DNA of 64,000 bases. It comes from Mytilus trossulus (Eukaryota; Mollusca; Bivalvia; Mytilida; Mytilidae). How positions within the stretch are numbered: position 1 is the first letter of the stretch; every line of letters starts with the position of its first letter. The notes under the pieces were generated by a model, which saw only the letters and a list, made by a program, of their open reading frames with translations, did no database searches and was not told the origin of the DNA. A program made the translations under genes and the position numbers. Shown here piece by piece: positions 1 through 11,579 of this stretch. The stretch spans positions 77,808,682-77,872,681 of the forward strand of contig NC_086386.1 of the NCBI RefSeq assembly GCF_036588685.1, in the 5' to 3' direction.

Positions 1-579
1 TCGATTAATCATTGTGTTTTGTGATTATTTGGCATTGCAACCATGCATAATTTAAACTTGTAATATTTTAGTCATATTCCCGTTGCTTGCAAGTCAGAAT
101 AGTAGAAATACAGATCTATTTTCATTTCCAGATGTAATCTTTTTTTTTTAGGTTAATCGTTATATGTGCAAATGTATCTAATTACTTAGTTTATATTTCA
201 AACTAAACTTAATGTTTTGAAGATGACAGAAATTCATCATCCATTTGAATATTCATCTTATTTGTTTTTGTTTTTTCAGTTTGTTTACACAAGACATTAA
301 ACATCCATTTGATGTACATAAATTTGTTGTGTAAATAATTTAATAAAATGTGTTTCCAAAAAAAAGTACATGGACCATGCACTTCCACAAAGTATGCCAT
401 TACATCTTTTCAAGGTACATGTTTCATCCCATCGAAGTTGCTCCTGCATTCTATGTTTAAATTTAGTCAAGAGTGGTACAATGATTTTCTGAGTACTCAA
501 AAACCCAATATGACCCTGAGAACCCTGTTGTACATATCAGTTTGAGATATTTTTAGATAAATTGTGGTACTGTACACTG
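1..579. other. Intergenic, possible decayed coding remnant on minus strand
   Basis: AT-rich sequence with no intact gene. The minus strand between about 297 and 545 has a mostly open frame with a coding look (two Cys pairs, mixed hydrophilic residues). Across the target duplication of the mobile element at 580-2003 it could continue the minus-strand frame at 2013-2287, but an in-frame TGA lies about 16 codons past the join. I do not recognise a family. Bases 571-579 (TGTACACTG) are the left target-site duplication of that element. Confidence 0.35.
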
Positions 580-2003
580 AATTCAAGTCAAATCGGCAAA
601 CAGTATAGTCAAATTGGCACCTGGTTAAATCAGCATTTTAGATATAGTCAATTCAGCCCCCATATAAGATTTGTTTAATATGTATATTTTCAATAGTATT
701 TTAAGCAAAAACAATATTAATAAGGAATGGGTTGTCCTGAAATTTTTCAGTATCAAGCAAGAAGAGTTAAATAAGGAAAGAGTTATCCAGAAATATTTTT
801 TGGGCTTGACGTATACATATATTTTTTTGTTTCAACTAAACACAATGTGTATTTTTAATTATATATATGGTGTCATTATTGGATATTTTTTATGCATTTT
901 TTAACCAGTTGAACATTTTGCAGGATAGTTGGTTTCTCGCTGTTTAAACTTTCCTAAAAAAACCTTCATTGCTAATCATTTTGCCTGAAAGTTTGAATTA
1001 TTGAAAGGGACTCATTGTTTTTTGTTTTATTGCTTCTAATTGTCTCATTGTTTAACAACAGCTTGGGTAAGGGCTTCGTTGTTTGTTATGAAGTTTTAGA
1101 AGAATAAAACATCCATTACCATGATAATTACCTGTATACTGTTAAGTTAAAACAACAAACATATTAACTTTGTACTTGTCGGTGCATTACGTTTGCGCAC
1201 ATTGTCATTACATTTGCTTTCCATTACATTTGTGGTTTTTTTGGCAGGTAAACTCAGGTAAAATACAGGAAAAAATGCTTATTTATCTATTAATATGTTC
1301 AATTATTAATAAGTATCAGTACCCCTTCCGTAAGTCTTAGTATGTTGTCTCTTTGACACATTCCCCATTTCCATTCTTAATGTTATCATACGGCACATAT
1401 TTTGAAAGTATTCAATCAGTAATTTTTTAGGGAAAATACAGGTTATATTGCTTATTCATCTTTTAATTTGTTCAATTATTTACAAGTATCAGAATTTGAC
1501 TGATAAACAAACTATTTTTAAAATTAATAATTGATTAATATGAAAATTTGAAAAAAATATAGTTATTTATAACTTAATATAATTTTTTTTAATAAATTTT
1601 ACCTGAGATTACGTGTAAAATAAATGCGCGCAAATGTAATCAAAAGCTGCACGCAAAGGTAAAATATTTTATTCTCGAATGCGTGCAAATGTAGTGTGCC
1701 CGTACTTGATTAATGTTATTAATTAATTGAAAGCAAACTTATAAAAACATCAGTCATAGAACATTGGGAAAACGTTAATTAATTAACTTTTGTATGCTAA
1801 CTGCTTGATGCTTTTTAACGATAAGCATGATCAAATCCAACCTCCAAAATAGATCATGAACTTATACATTTGTCATTTCTGAAATTCATATCAAATACAT
1901 ATGCAGAATTTATTTAAAATAGGTGCTGATTTGACTAGTAGATGAAGATTTAACTAGGTGCCAATTTGACTTTTCTATGGGTGCCGATTTGACTTGTTCC
2001 CCA
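580..2003. mobile_element. Non-autonomous DNA transposon, Mutator-like (MULE-type)
   Basis: The segment is flanked by the 9-bp direct repeat TGTACACTG at 571-579 and 2004-2012, the target length typical of Mutator-like elements. Both ends carry inverted sub-terminal repeats of about 80 bp, each with three tandem variants of GTCAAATYGGCACC (583-660 and, inverted, 1918-1998). A second, inner inverted pair lies at about 1175-1225 and 1621-1700, built on a TTACATTTGCGC-like motif. There is no transposase frame, so it would depend on one supplied in trans. A small R2 fragment (1335-1385) sits inside it. The extreme tips match poorly, so the superfamily is an inference. Confidence 0.7.
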
Positions 2004-2287
2004 TGTACACTGTTTGAGTTTTGTAAACAACAAAGCCATTTGTGTACATTTGTTTTCATGAAACCTAAATCACAAAGTATGTCATGATGTACGAGTAAAA
2101 TAGTTAGGACTTGGAAAATAATTTTTTTAGTAAAATATTGCAATAACAGTTTTACGACAATTTCCCGCAAAAATGCAATTTTTGAGATATCAGTTTGATG
2201 TATAACGTTTTCCACAATTTCTATTAGGCTAATTACAGCAAGTTCCATTGGCTCATCGTTGGTACTTTCAGCCTCTGAGTCAGACAT
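1910..2287 (-). pseudogene. Decayed minus-strand ORF, 3' end replaced by a transposon end
   Basis: An ATG at 2287 opens 125 codons. The start is acidic and Ser-rich (MSDSEAEST), followed by about 70 residues of predicted helices (residues 15-75) and a segment ending CDLGFMKTNVHKWL. The last 30 or so codons come from the terminal repeat of the element at 580-2003, so the native frame stops at about 2013. The helical part faintly resembles the N-terminal helix-turn-helix region of mollusc DDE-integrase proteins (YF..., then an LxxLLxxHHxI-like run). That is a weak recognition from memory. It could also be a first exon of an unrelated gene or a chance frame. Confidence 0.35.
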
Positions 2288-2867
2288 GGTTTGTTTGATC
2301 TATACTCAGACTAATTGCTAAAATATATGCTGTTTTCTTTGTCGTTTCGAATCACCGGCAAAATTTGCGGCCTCCGTTAAATACTTGGTGTCTCATGTCA
2401 TACGTCAGAGATAAAATTCAGTACATTACCGAAAAGACAGTAACTGACAAAAACGGGCGATATTTACTAAACTCTTCAATAAGGAGGTATATAATTGTTA
2501 ATAGACAGACGAAGTTCAGACAAGTTAGGAGACAGAGACATATTATATGAAAGATACAAGTTAATACAGGTAATTAACACTTACCCCAAACCTACACAAA
2601 AGAGATGATAATAATACACCTTACATTTGATATTCATAACAGAAAACACAAACCGTTATGTAGTTCAAATTAAATTTAGATCTATCATCTGAGACTACAC
2701 TCTACAGTACTAGTTTACACTACAAACTTTGCTTTTGTTTGAAGTTCTTTAAAATCCTCAAATTGAGAAATGTTGTTTGATTTGCAGAGTCCTTTCTGAA
2801 AATGTGCATTCAGTGTAATTGTTTTGTTATTCTCTTGCAATAAAGAATAATGGATACTTATATAACT
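2288..2867. other. Intergenic; holds one copy of a 36-bp inverted-repeat pair
   Basis: No gene is visible. The block at about 2353-2405 (CCGGCAAA... then GGCCTCCGTTAAATACTT) recurs inverted at about 30,847-30,897. A 61-codon plus-strand frame starting near 2365 has no features and overlaps that repeat, so I do not call it a gene. Confidence 0.5.
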
Positions 2868-3060
2868 TTTTTAGCTCACCTGGCATAGCCATGTGAGCCT
2901 ATGCCATCACTTGGCGTTCATCGTCGTCCGTTGTCTGTCGTCGTCCGTTGTCTGTTGTCGTCGTCGTCATCGTTGTCTGTCGTCGTAAACTATTTCAAGA
3001 ATCTTCTCCTCTGAAACTACTAGGCCAAATACTTCCAAACTTTAACTGAATGTTCCTTAG
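2868..3060 (+). repeat. R5 dispersed repeat, truncated copy
   Basis: It begins TTTTTAGCTCACCTGGCAT, then gives a TCACTTGGCGTTCATCGTCG block and an internal run of GTCGTC-type triplets, then CTTCTCCTCTGAAACTACTAG. A longer copy lies at 5925-6738 and a diverged one at 49,650-49,870. It is non-coding. Confidence 0.7.
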
Positions 3061-4924
3061 GGTATCTAGTTTTTTATCTACTCACATCTATTCAAAATAT
3101 TTTCAACTTTAAAAAAATATATTGACTATATTCGATATTACAAAAAAAAACACAGACAAGTGTTATAGAAGCCTCTGATGTTAATACCTGGAAAAAAATA
3201 CAATCACAACCATTTTCGTATCAACTTAAAATATTTCATCTTTCTGGTACTCCAAATATATTCACACTTACCTGTTGTCATCCATCATTGATACTTTTTA
3301 CAAATTCGATTTATACTAATTAAAAGTCTCTATAGTTTATTCCTTATAATTTATTATGGGGCCTGATCGAGTTTGAACGGATCGACCTGGGCCGGATTGA
3401 CTTGGGGCTGAATGGGTTTGGGGCCAGAACAACTGAATACCACTACAATAACATATATACAACGAAGAAGTGACAGTGGATAATTATGGGAAAATTATAT
3501 AAAAATAAAAGAGAGGCATATAAATCATTACAGAAATCAAGTACCTTTTAATAATGAGTTTGTCACCAACTAACATTCATTAAAACAAGTTATATGATGA
3601 AGAAGGTAATATGTTGTTCAATGGACTTTTTTTTTAATGAGGTTATCTCTCACGTTGTTAGTTATAGGATGAACATTTTAAAAGGAAGTGTAGTTCATCT
3701 CCAATGTCTCCACTGTTGCAGCAAAGACATACTCGACTCTGCTTTGGTATTTTTAGACATCACCCTCTTTCAATTAATAAAGTATGAGCACTATATATTA
3801 AACCTTAATTTACATAATGTTGATCTATCACATTTGGATTTACATTGATCAACATACAAGGGTCTTTTATTTGGTTTATATAGTATATTAAAAAAGCATA
3901 ATTTTTTATTTTGATTGATGTCAGCTAGTCTCTTGCTCCTGGAAGGCTATATCATTGATTCTCTCAATTATATGCTAAGGACTTCATAGCTCAAAACAAT
4001 TATACATTTGGTATTGACATGATTTTTTAAGATTTTTTTTATTCAGTTTTACAAGCTCCTATTGCAATATTCTCTCAGAAAATACTTTTAACATAAAACC
4101 TCATGTATTAACATATATATATTTGTACTAACCCATTGTATGGCAGATAAAATAAAGAGTTGCTTTGGTTTCTATATTGACAATTATCATGATTATCAAT
4201 GATTGATTTTTAAAATTGTCTGATTATCTCTTAAATGTGTTTAAACATTGCCCAATTCTTGTTTCATATAGATTAATAATAATATGGAATGTCAAACAAC
4301 AACAATGTCTGTAAAATGAAAATGATTTCTTACAAAAATATAAAATAAAATAAAAAGTTGTATCTGTGTGCCGGGCCTTGATAACTTTCACAAGTTTAGG
4401 GAAACCAACATCCATTTTTTTTATTATGGCTCAACTATACAGGTAGGATTGCTAATGAGATTTTGCATATTTGGGGTGCACAATATGTAGATGTGCTTAT
4501 TACATTTTTGTCAAATTTTAAGTTTCTTCTTATTAAAAATCTTAAATCTTATAAATCATAAATTTTGTGAAACTTATTTTGTGGTAGAATTACAATGGAA
4601 ATTTACATACACATGTATGATACAGTCTATTCCTAAATGACGCATAATTTGTAAAATTTGCTTGTAAACAAAATTTTGGTGCAAAAAAATGGATTTATTA
4701 TCTGTCGGGCATCTTTTTAAAATGAAACCAAAGTAAGCAAATTGAAGATTCTTGGTTTTTGAAATAAATTGTTAGCTAACTATTCTTTTCCCATCTTTTA
4801 TACTGACTACCTAACTATAGCAAGCTGTGCCTTTAAAAATCCTGTGCTAGTACAACAATATTTAAGATTTTAAAATAAATGTACAACTCTTATATACGTT
4901 ATTATGTTGGCTCTTATTGATTAG
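3061..4924. other. Intergenic or intronic AT-rich sequence
   Basis: I see no gene, RNA gene or well-bounded repeat here. If the exon at 4925 belongs to a multi-exon gene, an upstream exon ending one base into a codon should lie in this interval or further left; I could not identify it. Confidence 0.5.
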
Positions 4925-5084
4925 GTGTAATGAATGACAATACAGCCTGGGTTCCAAGATGCCTCCAAAATCCTGAGGTAGATGACCAGAAGAAATGGAT
5001 GAAAGGATGGGTTGAGAGTGAGGAAGACCTCCAGACAGTACTAGAGGCTCATAGAAGAGCATCTCTAAGTACCTTTGTGACATG
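4925..5084 (+). CDS. Exon 1 of a CaRF/SWIM-associated zinc-binding-type protein (partial)
   Basis: The block lies between an acceptor (TTTAGATTAG-like context, AG at 4923-4924) and a donor (G|GTAATA at 5085). It encodes 52 full codons with partial codons at both ends. Residues include TAWVPRCLQNP, then KKWMKGWVESEEDLQ, ending SLSTFVTW. The pattern of an acidic helix (SEEDL) followed by F-x-x-W precedes the zinc-binding part in a family of metazoan proteins I associate with CaRF-like or transposase-associated DNA-binding domains. The two-base overhang joins exon 2 exactly, restoring a Trp codon. Function is unknown; it could be a host transcription factor or a domesticated transposon protein. 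Confidence 0.45.
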
Positions 5085-5753
5085 GTAATATTGAATAAAA
5101 TAAAGTATATTAGTATAGAGAAAAAAATTAAACCCAAAAGACAATTATTGCAAACGAATTAAAGAGTATGAAACAGTTCAGGGACAACAATGGGCCTAAT
5201 CAATGCAGCAACAAATTCCTCCACCAAAACAATCATGTATACTAGCTAAGTTCAGCAGACTGGAACCCACATTAAACACCAAAACTACAAATGAACCAAA
5301 ATTTTGAAAAAAAAATCTAACAAGAGGATCCTGTCAGATCTCAACTCTCACCTTATACCCTAGATTATGTTGAATGAAAAAACAAACATTCAGCAAATTT
5401 AACCATTTAAGGTATTAACAAAAGCTTTGAGTCAAATGTTCAAAAGGTAAGAAATAGTAAAAGCAGGCCAAATTTCAGCGAAGGATTATACTAAATCTTT
5501 ACCAATTCTTTTGACCTATAATTAAGATTCTTTATATTCTGTAGACTCTGACACTGACCAATATTTCAATTGCAGATTGTCCAAAATAGAAAAAGTTTTA
5601 TTTATGAATGCATATATAGCCTTTCAATACCATACTTTCTTTAGTTCATATAAGCTAGTTTCAACAGCAGTTTTCTTGCATATTATTACCTCCTTACTTT
5701 TATATTGAAAGGATTTCTACATACAATATGTGCATTTTATCATTGTATACTAG

Positions 5754-5880
5754 GTCAGATGACTCAAAGAAAAAGAAAAAAACAGAGAGAAGGATTCTAT
5801 GGAAATATGGAGATGTCGACATACATAAAGGCAGTATGCCATTCTCTGTAAAAAGAAGTATAATATATACCTGCCAATAT
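5754..5880 (+). CDS. Exon 2 of the same CaRF/SWIM-type zinc-binding protein (partial)
   Basis: Acceptor TATACTAG precedes 5754 and a strong donor GTAAGC follows 5880. The first base completes the Trp codon left by exon 1. The peptide is basic at the start (SDDSKKKKKTERR), continues LWKYGDVDIHKG and ends IIYTCQY. The IIYTCQY segment would be the first zinc-ligand strand of a GCxAKLxVR-type domain, compatible with a CaRF-like fold. The frame stays open to 5943 but runs into an R5 repeat, which supports the donor at 5881. Confidence 0.45.
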
Positions 5881-5924
5881 AGTAAGCCAAGAAGAAAAAG
5901 TAGCAATGAAAACATGGCCTATTT

Positions 5925-6738
5925 TATGCTCACTTGGCCTTAAAGGCCAGGTGAGATTTTCTCATCACTTGGTGTCCGACATGGCTGTCAGTTATCGTCG
6001 TTGTACATTATTTTTAACTTTAACAAATATCTTCTACCCTGAAACCACTTATACAAATTTAACCAAATTTGGCCAGAGTCATCATTATGCTATTTAGTAA
6101 TAAAAATGTGTCTGATGACCCCATCTGCCAACAACCATGGCTGACATGGATGAAGATAAAACATAGGGGTATAATCCATTGTGTGGCTCATATCTCTGAA
6201 ACTAAAGATAAAGTATAACCATCCTGTCTGGAGAAGACAGTTATTTTGTAGTGCATTTCTTTAAGAAAATAAATTCAAATTAAAAAAAATGCACCTACTC
6301 TTTCTCAGATTTTTAAAGCGTAGTGTACTACAAGTGGGACAAATAATATCAAAACTATAGAAGCTTCTACTTGCTCTAACTCAAAATATTGACAACTTTG
6401 TGATAAGGGGGTCAAAAATTTAGTTTGTCAGCTTCAGACGTACTAAAACTGGACCTTTTTTAAACTGGACCAAATCACTAATTTACATAAAGATTCGGTG
6501 CCCAATTTTTTTTTAAATGTAATTTCACCCCCCTACTTAGTATTTCATGCATTACATATTTTGAAATTAATTGGGAAAGTGTATTAAAAAAAAATTGCAA
6601 GTAATACACTGTAACACTAAGGACACCAAAGGAGGATAACTGTGTCCTTGTATCTCCTACTTGCATTTTTTCATGCATCAATTGTAAACAAAAATATAAG
6701 GTGAGCGAAACAGGCTGAGCTTGCAGCCTCTAGTTTAT
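5925..6738 (+). repeat. R5 dispersed repeat, near full-length copy
   Basis: It starts GCTCACTTGGCCTTAAAGGC, continues TTTCTCATCACTTGGTGTCC, and ends with GGTGAGCGAAACAGGCTGAG then CCTCTAGTTTAT. Start and end pieces match the usual form of this bivalve repeat as I remember it. The interior has drifted. No coding frame is present. Confidence 0.65.
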
Positions 6739-7721
6739 ATGGTATGAAAAGAAAACAATAAACTGATTTATATTGCAACTAGTCCAGTTTATTTCCTAAA
6801 TATAGTAACATAGCTTTATTTTGTATAATTTCAATTTCATGTGGAACACTTTCTCAACAATCGGGTGTCCATTCAGGGATGGAAATAAGTTGCACTTTTG
6901 TGTTACAATTTGAAAAGCTATCAGTGTATTAGTTAAGTTGCAGTATAAAAACAAAATAAGGTCAATGTCATAAAAGTATAAACTTATTTGTATTTAGTGC
7001 AAAAATGTTGAAGGGCTTTTTAGAATGTTGCTCTTCACCATTTTCTCAGCCTCATACAAAAAAGTTTATATTTTTCTGTCATTGTCCTTATATTGTATAT
7101 TTATTTGAATATTGAATGGTTATCTTAATCAATATAATACTACAGCATTAAAAAAAAATAATTGATTGAATAGTAGAGTGGAGGGGAGGACACTTTTTTC
7201 AATATTTTTGCTGTCTGTGCGTATTTATTGTTGCTTTCCATTCTATTTTCACATCAACTATTACTGTATGATAAAAATCAGTTATTTATCATATCAATAA
7301 GTTTTTGCTATTTACAAATTAATAGTTCTTACAAGGATTTGTATAGTAAGAAGGTCTTACTATAAAAATCCTTGGTTCTTATTATTAAAAAAGAAATGTC
7401 TGAATTCTTGTATTTATGTGTTTACTCAAGTTTAAATAAACAGGCAATCTATAAAAATTTTAAATATTGTTTATGGTTAATTATCTAAGATTTAAAATGG
7501 ACGCATTCATGCTAAAAAAAGAAAGAAAAAAGATGATTAAATTAAAAGAGAAAAGGCCATGATTTTGCCTTTCATAAACTGATTACTAGGTTATGTGATC
7601 TTTTATAAATTAAAGTGGTTTCTTGATAAACATATTATTTGAACATTTTCTTTACTGTTCATTTCTTTTACAGGTTTTTCAATAAGTTATTCTGTTGCTT
7701 AAAAGACTTTGTGTGTTTTAG
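6739..7721. other. Intronic/intergenic AT-rich sequence with a perfect-looking hairpin
   Basis: No gene was found. Bases 7332-7374 form a hairpin with a stem of about 20 bp (CAAGGATTTGTATAGTAAGA against its complement, one mismatch) and a 3-base loop AGG. It is most likely a small fold-back repeat. Confidence 0.5.
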
Positions 7722-7824
7722 AATGAAGAGAATGATCACCAGTACATTAAAAAAAAAGATTCCTGATACAAACAACCAAAAAGGTTGGTTGTGAGGCTAA
7801 ACTTGTAGTAAGATATATTACCAG
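7722..7824 (+). pseudogene. Degenerate third exon of the CaRF/SWIM-type protein
   Basis: An acceptor (GTGTTTTAG, 7713-7721) and a strong donor (CAG|GTGAGT at 7825) bound the block. Its second half reads CEAKLVVRYIT, matching the GCxAKLxVR signature that should follow exon 2 in this domain type. The first half (KKKIPDTNNQKG) is in a different frame. A GGTTGGTT duplication at about 7785-7792 shifts the frame by four bases. Neither frame continues exon 2 cleanly. This suggests the upstream domain is broken, or that I have the wrong splice site. Confidence 0.35.
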
Positions 7825-8635
7825 GTGAGTAAATTGTATGTTTTTTTTTATATTTGTCAGATATCATGTGACAGTACAGCTAATTAAATGTCAGATTTCT
7901 AGGATAACAGAATAAAAACCAGAAACCAAATACCTGTGCTTTGATAAAGCAATAAATATAAAACTAATACCATGCAGCAATAACACTATCAATTGATTTA
8001 ATTCCTACCTGAACATTGGACAAGCACCCAAGCATGTCACAGAGTCAAACATATTTGTGAATACTCAAACTTCCATCAGAGTGTTGCATAAGGTACAACT
8101 CCATGATTTCAGATTCCTGGCTTTGAAGGCATAAAACTTTGCTCAGTGCTCAGAGCACAAAAATCATGCTTGAAACATGAAATCCAGCAATTTGATTGGT
8201 TGATTTTCGAGTCTTGAGTACAAAAATCATGCTCGAAAGTTTTATGACCGTGAGGCCTGGACTTATCACAGGATGTATAGATTAGTTTTAAGAGCGGCAT
8301 TATATTTTGGTATCATGTGTGTAATATCTCCAAATGATATTGCTAAACCAGCAGCTTAGATATATGATACGGTTCTGGTGTCAATTTTGCAAATATTGCG
8401 ATCCGATGGATACATCTGTTGTAGGGTTGTCACTGACTCAGACGTACTTATGAATATAATTATTTTCTGTGACTGTATCTTACATTAATTTGTAGGATCC
8501 TTTACTATAGATAATTTAGCTGATCTGTAACAATAACATCTTCATGCCTTATATATCATGTACTGTAGTACGCCGCTAGATTAAAACTGACGTGGAAAGG
8601 TAACATATGGCCACCGAAAGCTCTTTTATTTGAGA
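7825..8635. other. Non-coding stretch with an internal short duplication
   Basis: No gene is seen. The motif ACAAAAATCATGCT followed by TGAAA or CGAAA occurs twice, at about 8157-8176 and 8219-8238, with related flanks, suggesting an old duplicated repeat fragment. Confidence 0.4.
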
Positions 8636-8817
8636 GCCCAGGTGGTCGTGTGGTCTAGCGGGACGGCTGCAGTGCAGGCGATTTGGTGTCACGATATCAC
8701 AGTAGCATGGGTTCGAATCCCGGTGAGGGAAGAACCAAAAATTTGCGAAAGCAAATTTACAGATCTAACATTGTTGGGTTGATGTTTAGACGAGTTGTAT
8801 ATATATATATATATATA
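8636..8817 (+). mobile_element. tRNA-derived SINE
   Basis: The head carries RNA polymerase III promoter elements: an A-box-like TGGTCTAGCGGG at 8651-8662 and a perfect B box GGTTCGAATCC at 8710-8720. The tRNA-unrelated body (GCGAAAGCAAATTTACAGAT, then TTGTTGGGTTGATG) ends in a TA tail, TTGTATATATA. A SINE of this structure would be transcribed by Pol III and copied by a LINE reverse transcriptase. The body is followed directly by an inverted partial copy, giving a long palindrome. Confidence 0.8.
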
Positions 8818-8896
8818 CAACTCGTCTAAAAATCAACCCAACAATGATAGATCTGTGAATTTGCTTTCGCAAATTTTTTGTTCTTCCCTCGCCAGG
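8818..8896 (-). mobile_element. Inverted partial SINE copy forming a palindrome with the upstream SINE
   Basis: This is the body of the same SINE in reverse, from ACAACTCGTCTAAAAATCAA to TTCTTCCCTCGCCAGGATTC. It lacks the A and B boxes except for the GGATTC end of the B box. Tail-to-tail with 8636-8817 it makes a fold-back with arms of about 65 bp and a (TA)n centre. Confidence 0.8.
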
Positions 8897-11440
8897 ATTC
8901 TATATATACAAAAATATTGATAACAGATTCTGTGACATATACTAGGAATCTGGTGTCTGCATGTTATGTAAGTATGGCTGTCTACAACACAGTGACATCA
9001 GATTCCTTGACATATTACAGGAATCTGGTGTCAGTTGGCTATATATGGCTGTCTACAACACAGTGACATTATATTCCTTGACATATTACAGGAATCTGGT
9101 GTCAGCTGTGTATATATGGCTGTCTATAACACAGTGACATTATATTCCTGGAAATATTACAGGAATCTGGTGTCAGTTGTCTATGTATTGCTGTTTATAA
9201 CACAGTGACATCAGATTCCTGGACATATTACAGTAATCTGGTGTTAGTTATGTATGTATGGCTGTCTATGTCACAGTGAGATATGATTCCTTGAAATATT
9301 ACAGGAATCTGATGTCAGCTGTCTATATATGGCTGTTTATAACACAGTTCCATCAGAATCCTGGCGAGGGAAGAACAAAAAATTTGCGAAAGCAAATTTA
9401 CAGATCTAACATTGTTGGGTTGATGTTTAGACGAGTTGTATATATATATATATATATACAACTCGTCTAAAAATCAACCCAACAATGATAGATCTGTGAA
9501 TTTGCTTTCGCAAATTTTTTGTTCTTCCCTCGCCAGGATTCTATATATACAAAAATATTGATAACAGATTCTGTGACATATACTAGGAATCTGGTGTCTG
9601 CATGTTATGTAAGTATGGCTGTCTACAACACAGTGACATCAGATTCCTTGACATATTACAGGAATCTGGTGTCAGTTGGCTATATATGGCTGTCTACAAC
9701 ACAGTGACATTATATTCCTTGACATATTACAGGAATCTGGTGTCAGCTGTGTATATATGGCTGTCTATAACACAGTGACATTATATTCCTGGAAATATTA
9801 CAGGAATCTGGTGTCAGTTGTCTATGTATTGCTGTTTATAACACAGTGACATCAGATTCCTGGACATATTACAGTAATCTGGTGTTAGTTATGTATGTAT
9901 GGCTGTCTATGTCACAGTGAGATATGATTCCTTGAAATATTACAGGAATCTGATGTCAGCTGTCTATATATGGCTGTTTATAACACAGTTCCATCAGATT
10001 CCTGGACATATAACAGGAATCTGATGTCAGTTGGCTATATATGGCTGTCTCTAACACAGTTACATCATATTCTTGGAAGTATTACAGGAATCTGGTGTCA
10101 GTTGTCTATGTATTGCTGTTTATAACACAGTGACATCAGATTCCTGGACATATTACAGGAATCTGGTGTTAGTTATGTATGTATGGCTGTCTATGTCAGA
10201 GTGACATCAGATTCCTTGACATATAACAGGAAGCTGGTGTCAGTTGACAGTTGGCTTTATATGGCTGTCTCTAACACAGTTACATCATATTCTTGGAAAT
10301 ATTACAGGAATCTGATGTCAGCTGTCTATGTATTGCTGTTTATAACACAGTGACATCAGATTCCTGTACATATTACAGGAATCTGGTGTTAGTTATGTAT
10401 GTATGGCTGTCTATGTCAGAGTGACATCAGATTCCTTGACATATAACAGGAAGCTGGTGTCAGTTGTCTATATATTGCTGTTTATAACACAGTGACATCA
10501 GATTCTTGTAAATATTACAGGAATCTGATGTCAGCTGTCTATATATTGATGTTTATAACACAGTGACATCAGATTCTTTTAAATATTACAGGAATCTGGT
10601 GTCAGTTGTCTATATATGGCTGTTTATAACACAGTGACATCAGATTCTTGTAAATATTACAGGAATCTGATGTCAGCTGTCTATATATTGCTGTCTATAA
10701 CATAATGACATCAAATAGCTTGAAATTTACAGGAATCTGGTGTCAGTTGTCTATATATTCCTGTTTATAACACAGTGACATCAGATTCTTTTAAATATTA
10801 CAGGAATCTGATGTCAGCTGTCTATATATTGCTGTCTATAACATAATGACATTAAATAGCTTGAAATTTACAGGAATCTGGTGTCAGTTGTCTATATATT
10901 CCTGTTTATAACACAGTGACATCATATTCTTTTAAATATTACAGGAATCTGATGTCAGCTGTCTATATATTGCTGTCTATAACATAATGACATTAAATAG
11001 CTTGAAATTTACAGGAATCTGGTGTCAGTTGTCTATATATTCCTGTTTATAACACAGTGACATCAGATTCTTTTAAATATTACAGGAATCTGATGTCAGC
11101 TGTCTATATATTGCTGTCTATAACACAGTGACATCAGATTCTTTAAATATTACAGGAATCTGGTGTCAGCTGTATATATATGGCTGTTTATAACACAGTG
11201 ACATCAGATTCCTTGAAATATTGCAGGAATCTGGTGTCTGTAATGTATGTATGTATGGCTGTTTAAATCACAGTGACATCAGATTCCTTGACATATTACA
11301 GGAATCAGGTGTCAGCTGTCTATATATGGCTGTCTCTAACACAGTTACATCAGATTCTTGTAAATATTACAAGAATCTGGTGTCTGTTGTCTATATATTG
11401 CTATTTATGTTACAGTGACATCCGATTCCTTGAAATATCA
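8897..11440 (+). repeat. Satellite array 1: 71-bp hairpin monomers
   Basis: About 33 monomers in tandem, interrupted by a second SINE palindrome at 9359-9537. A typical monomer runs GACATCAGATTCCTTGACAT, then ATTACAGGAATCTGGTGTCA, then GTTGGCTATATATGGCTGTC and TACAACACAGT, 71 bp in all. GACATCAGATTCC and GGAATCTGGTGTC are inverted repeats, so every monomer can form a 13-bp stem with a 13-base loop. Arrays 2 and 3 have the same period and stem but different spacers. The last monomer ends about 65 bp before the first USP exon. Confidence 0.9.
9359..9537. mobile_element. Second SINE palindrome inside satellite array 1
   Basis: It repeats 8718-8896 (GGCGAGGGAAGAAC, body, (TA)10, inverted body) without the tRNA head. 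It results from a 641-bp tandem duplication: the sequence from about 8737 recurs 641 bp downstream, and I found no difference through about 9990 apart from the left junction. Confidence 0.85.
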
Positions 11441-11507
11441 CAAATCATTTCATGCCCAAAGGAACCTTTATTAGTTTATAACACCATTGCAATATTTCTT
11501 TCTGTAG

Positions 11508-11579
11508 ACCTACAAACAGATGTGATATGTGTGCTCCAGTTTGCAGTTAAGAAATCCTTCGTCTTAGAAAAAGTTAAAG
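11508..11579 (+). CDS. USP model exon 1 (first recognised)
   Basis: Acceptor CTGTAG and donor AAG|GTATGG bound 72 bp. It encodes LQTDVICVLQFAVKKS then FVLEKVK, with two bases of a split codon at the start and one (G) at the end. It needs an upstream exon ending one base into a codon, which I could not find. No domain is recognised. Confidence 0.55.

Noticed and set aside
8641..8730. tRNA gene on the plus strand
   Set aside because: A and B boxes are present, but no cloverleaf acceptor stem closes around them and the sequence continues directly into a SINE body with a TA tail.
8878..9707. Two identical 62-codon ORFs at 8878 and 9519
   Set aside because: They start in the SINE and run through satellite monomers; identity comes from the 641-bp duplication, not from coding constraint.
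11221..11507. Long plus-strand ORFs running through the end of satellite array 1
   Set aside because: Only the part after the acceptor at 11,507 has coding character; the rest is satellite read-through.
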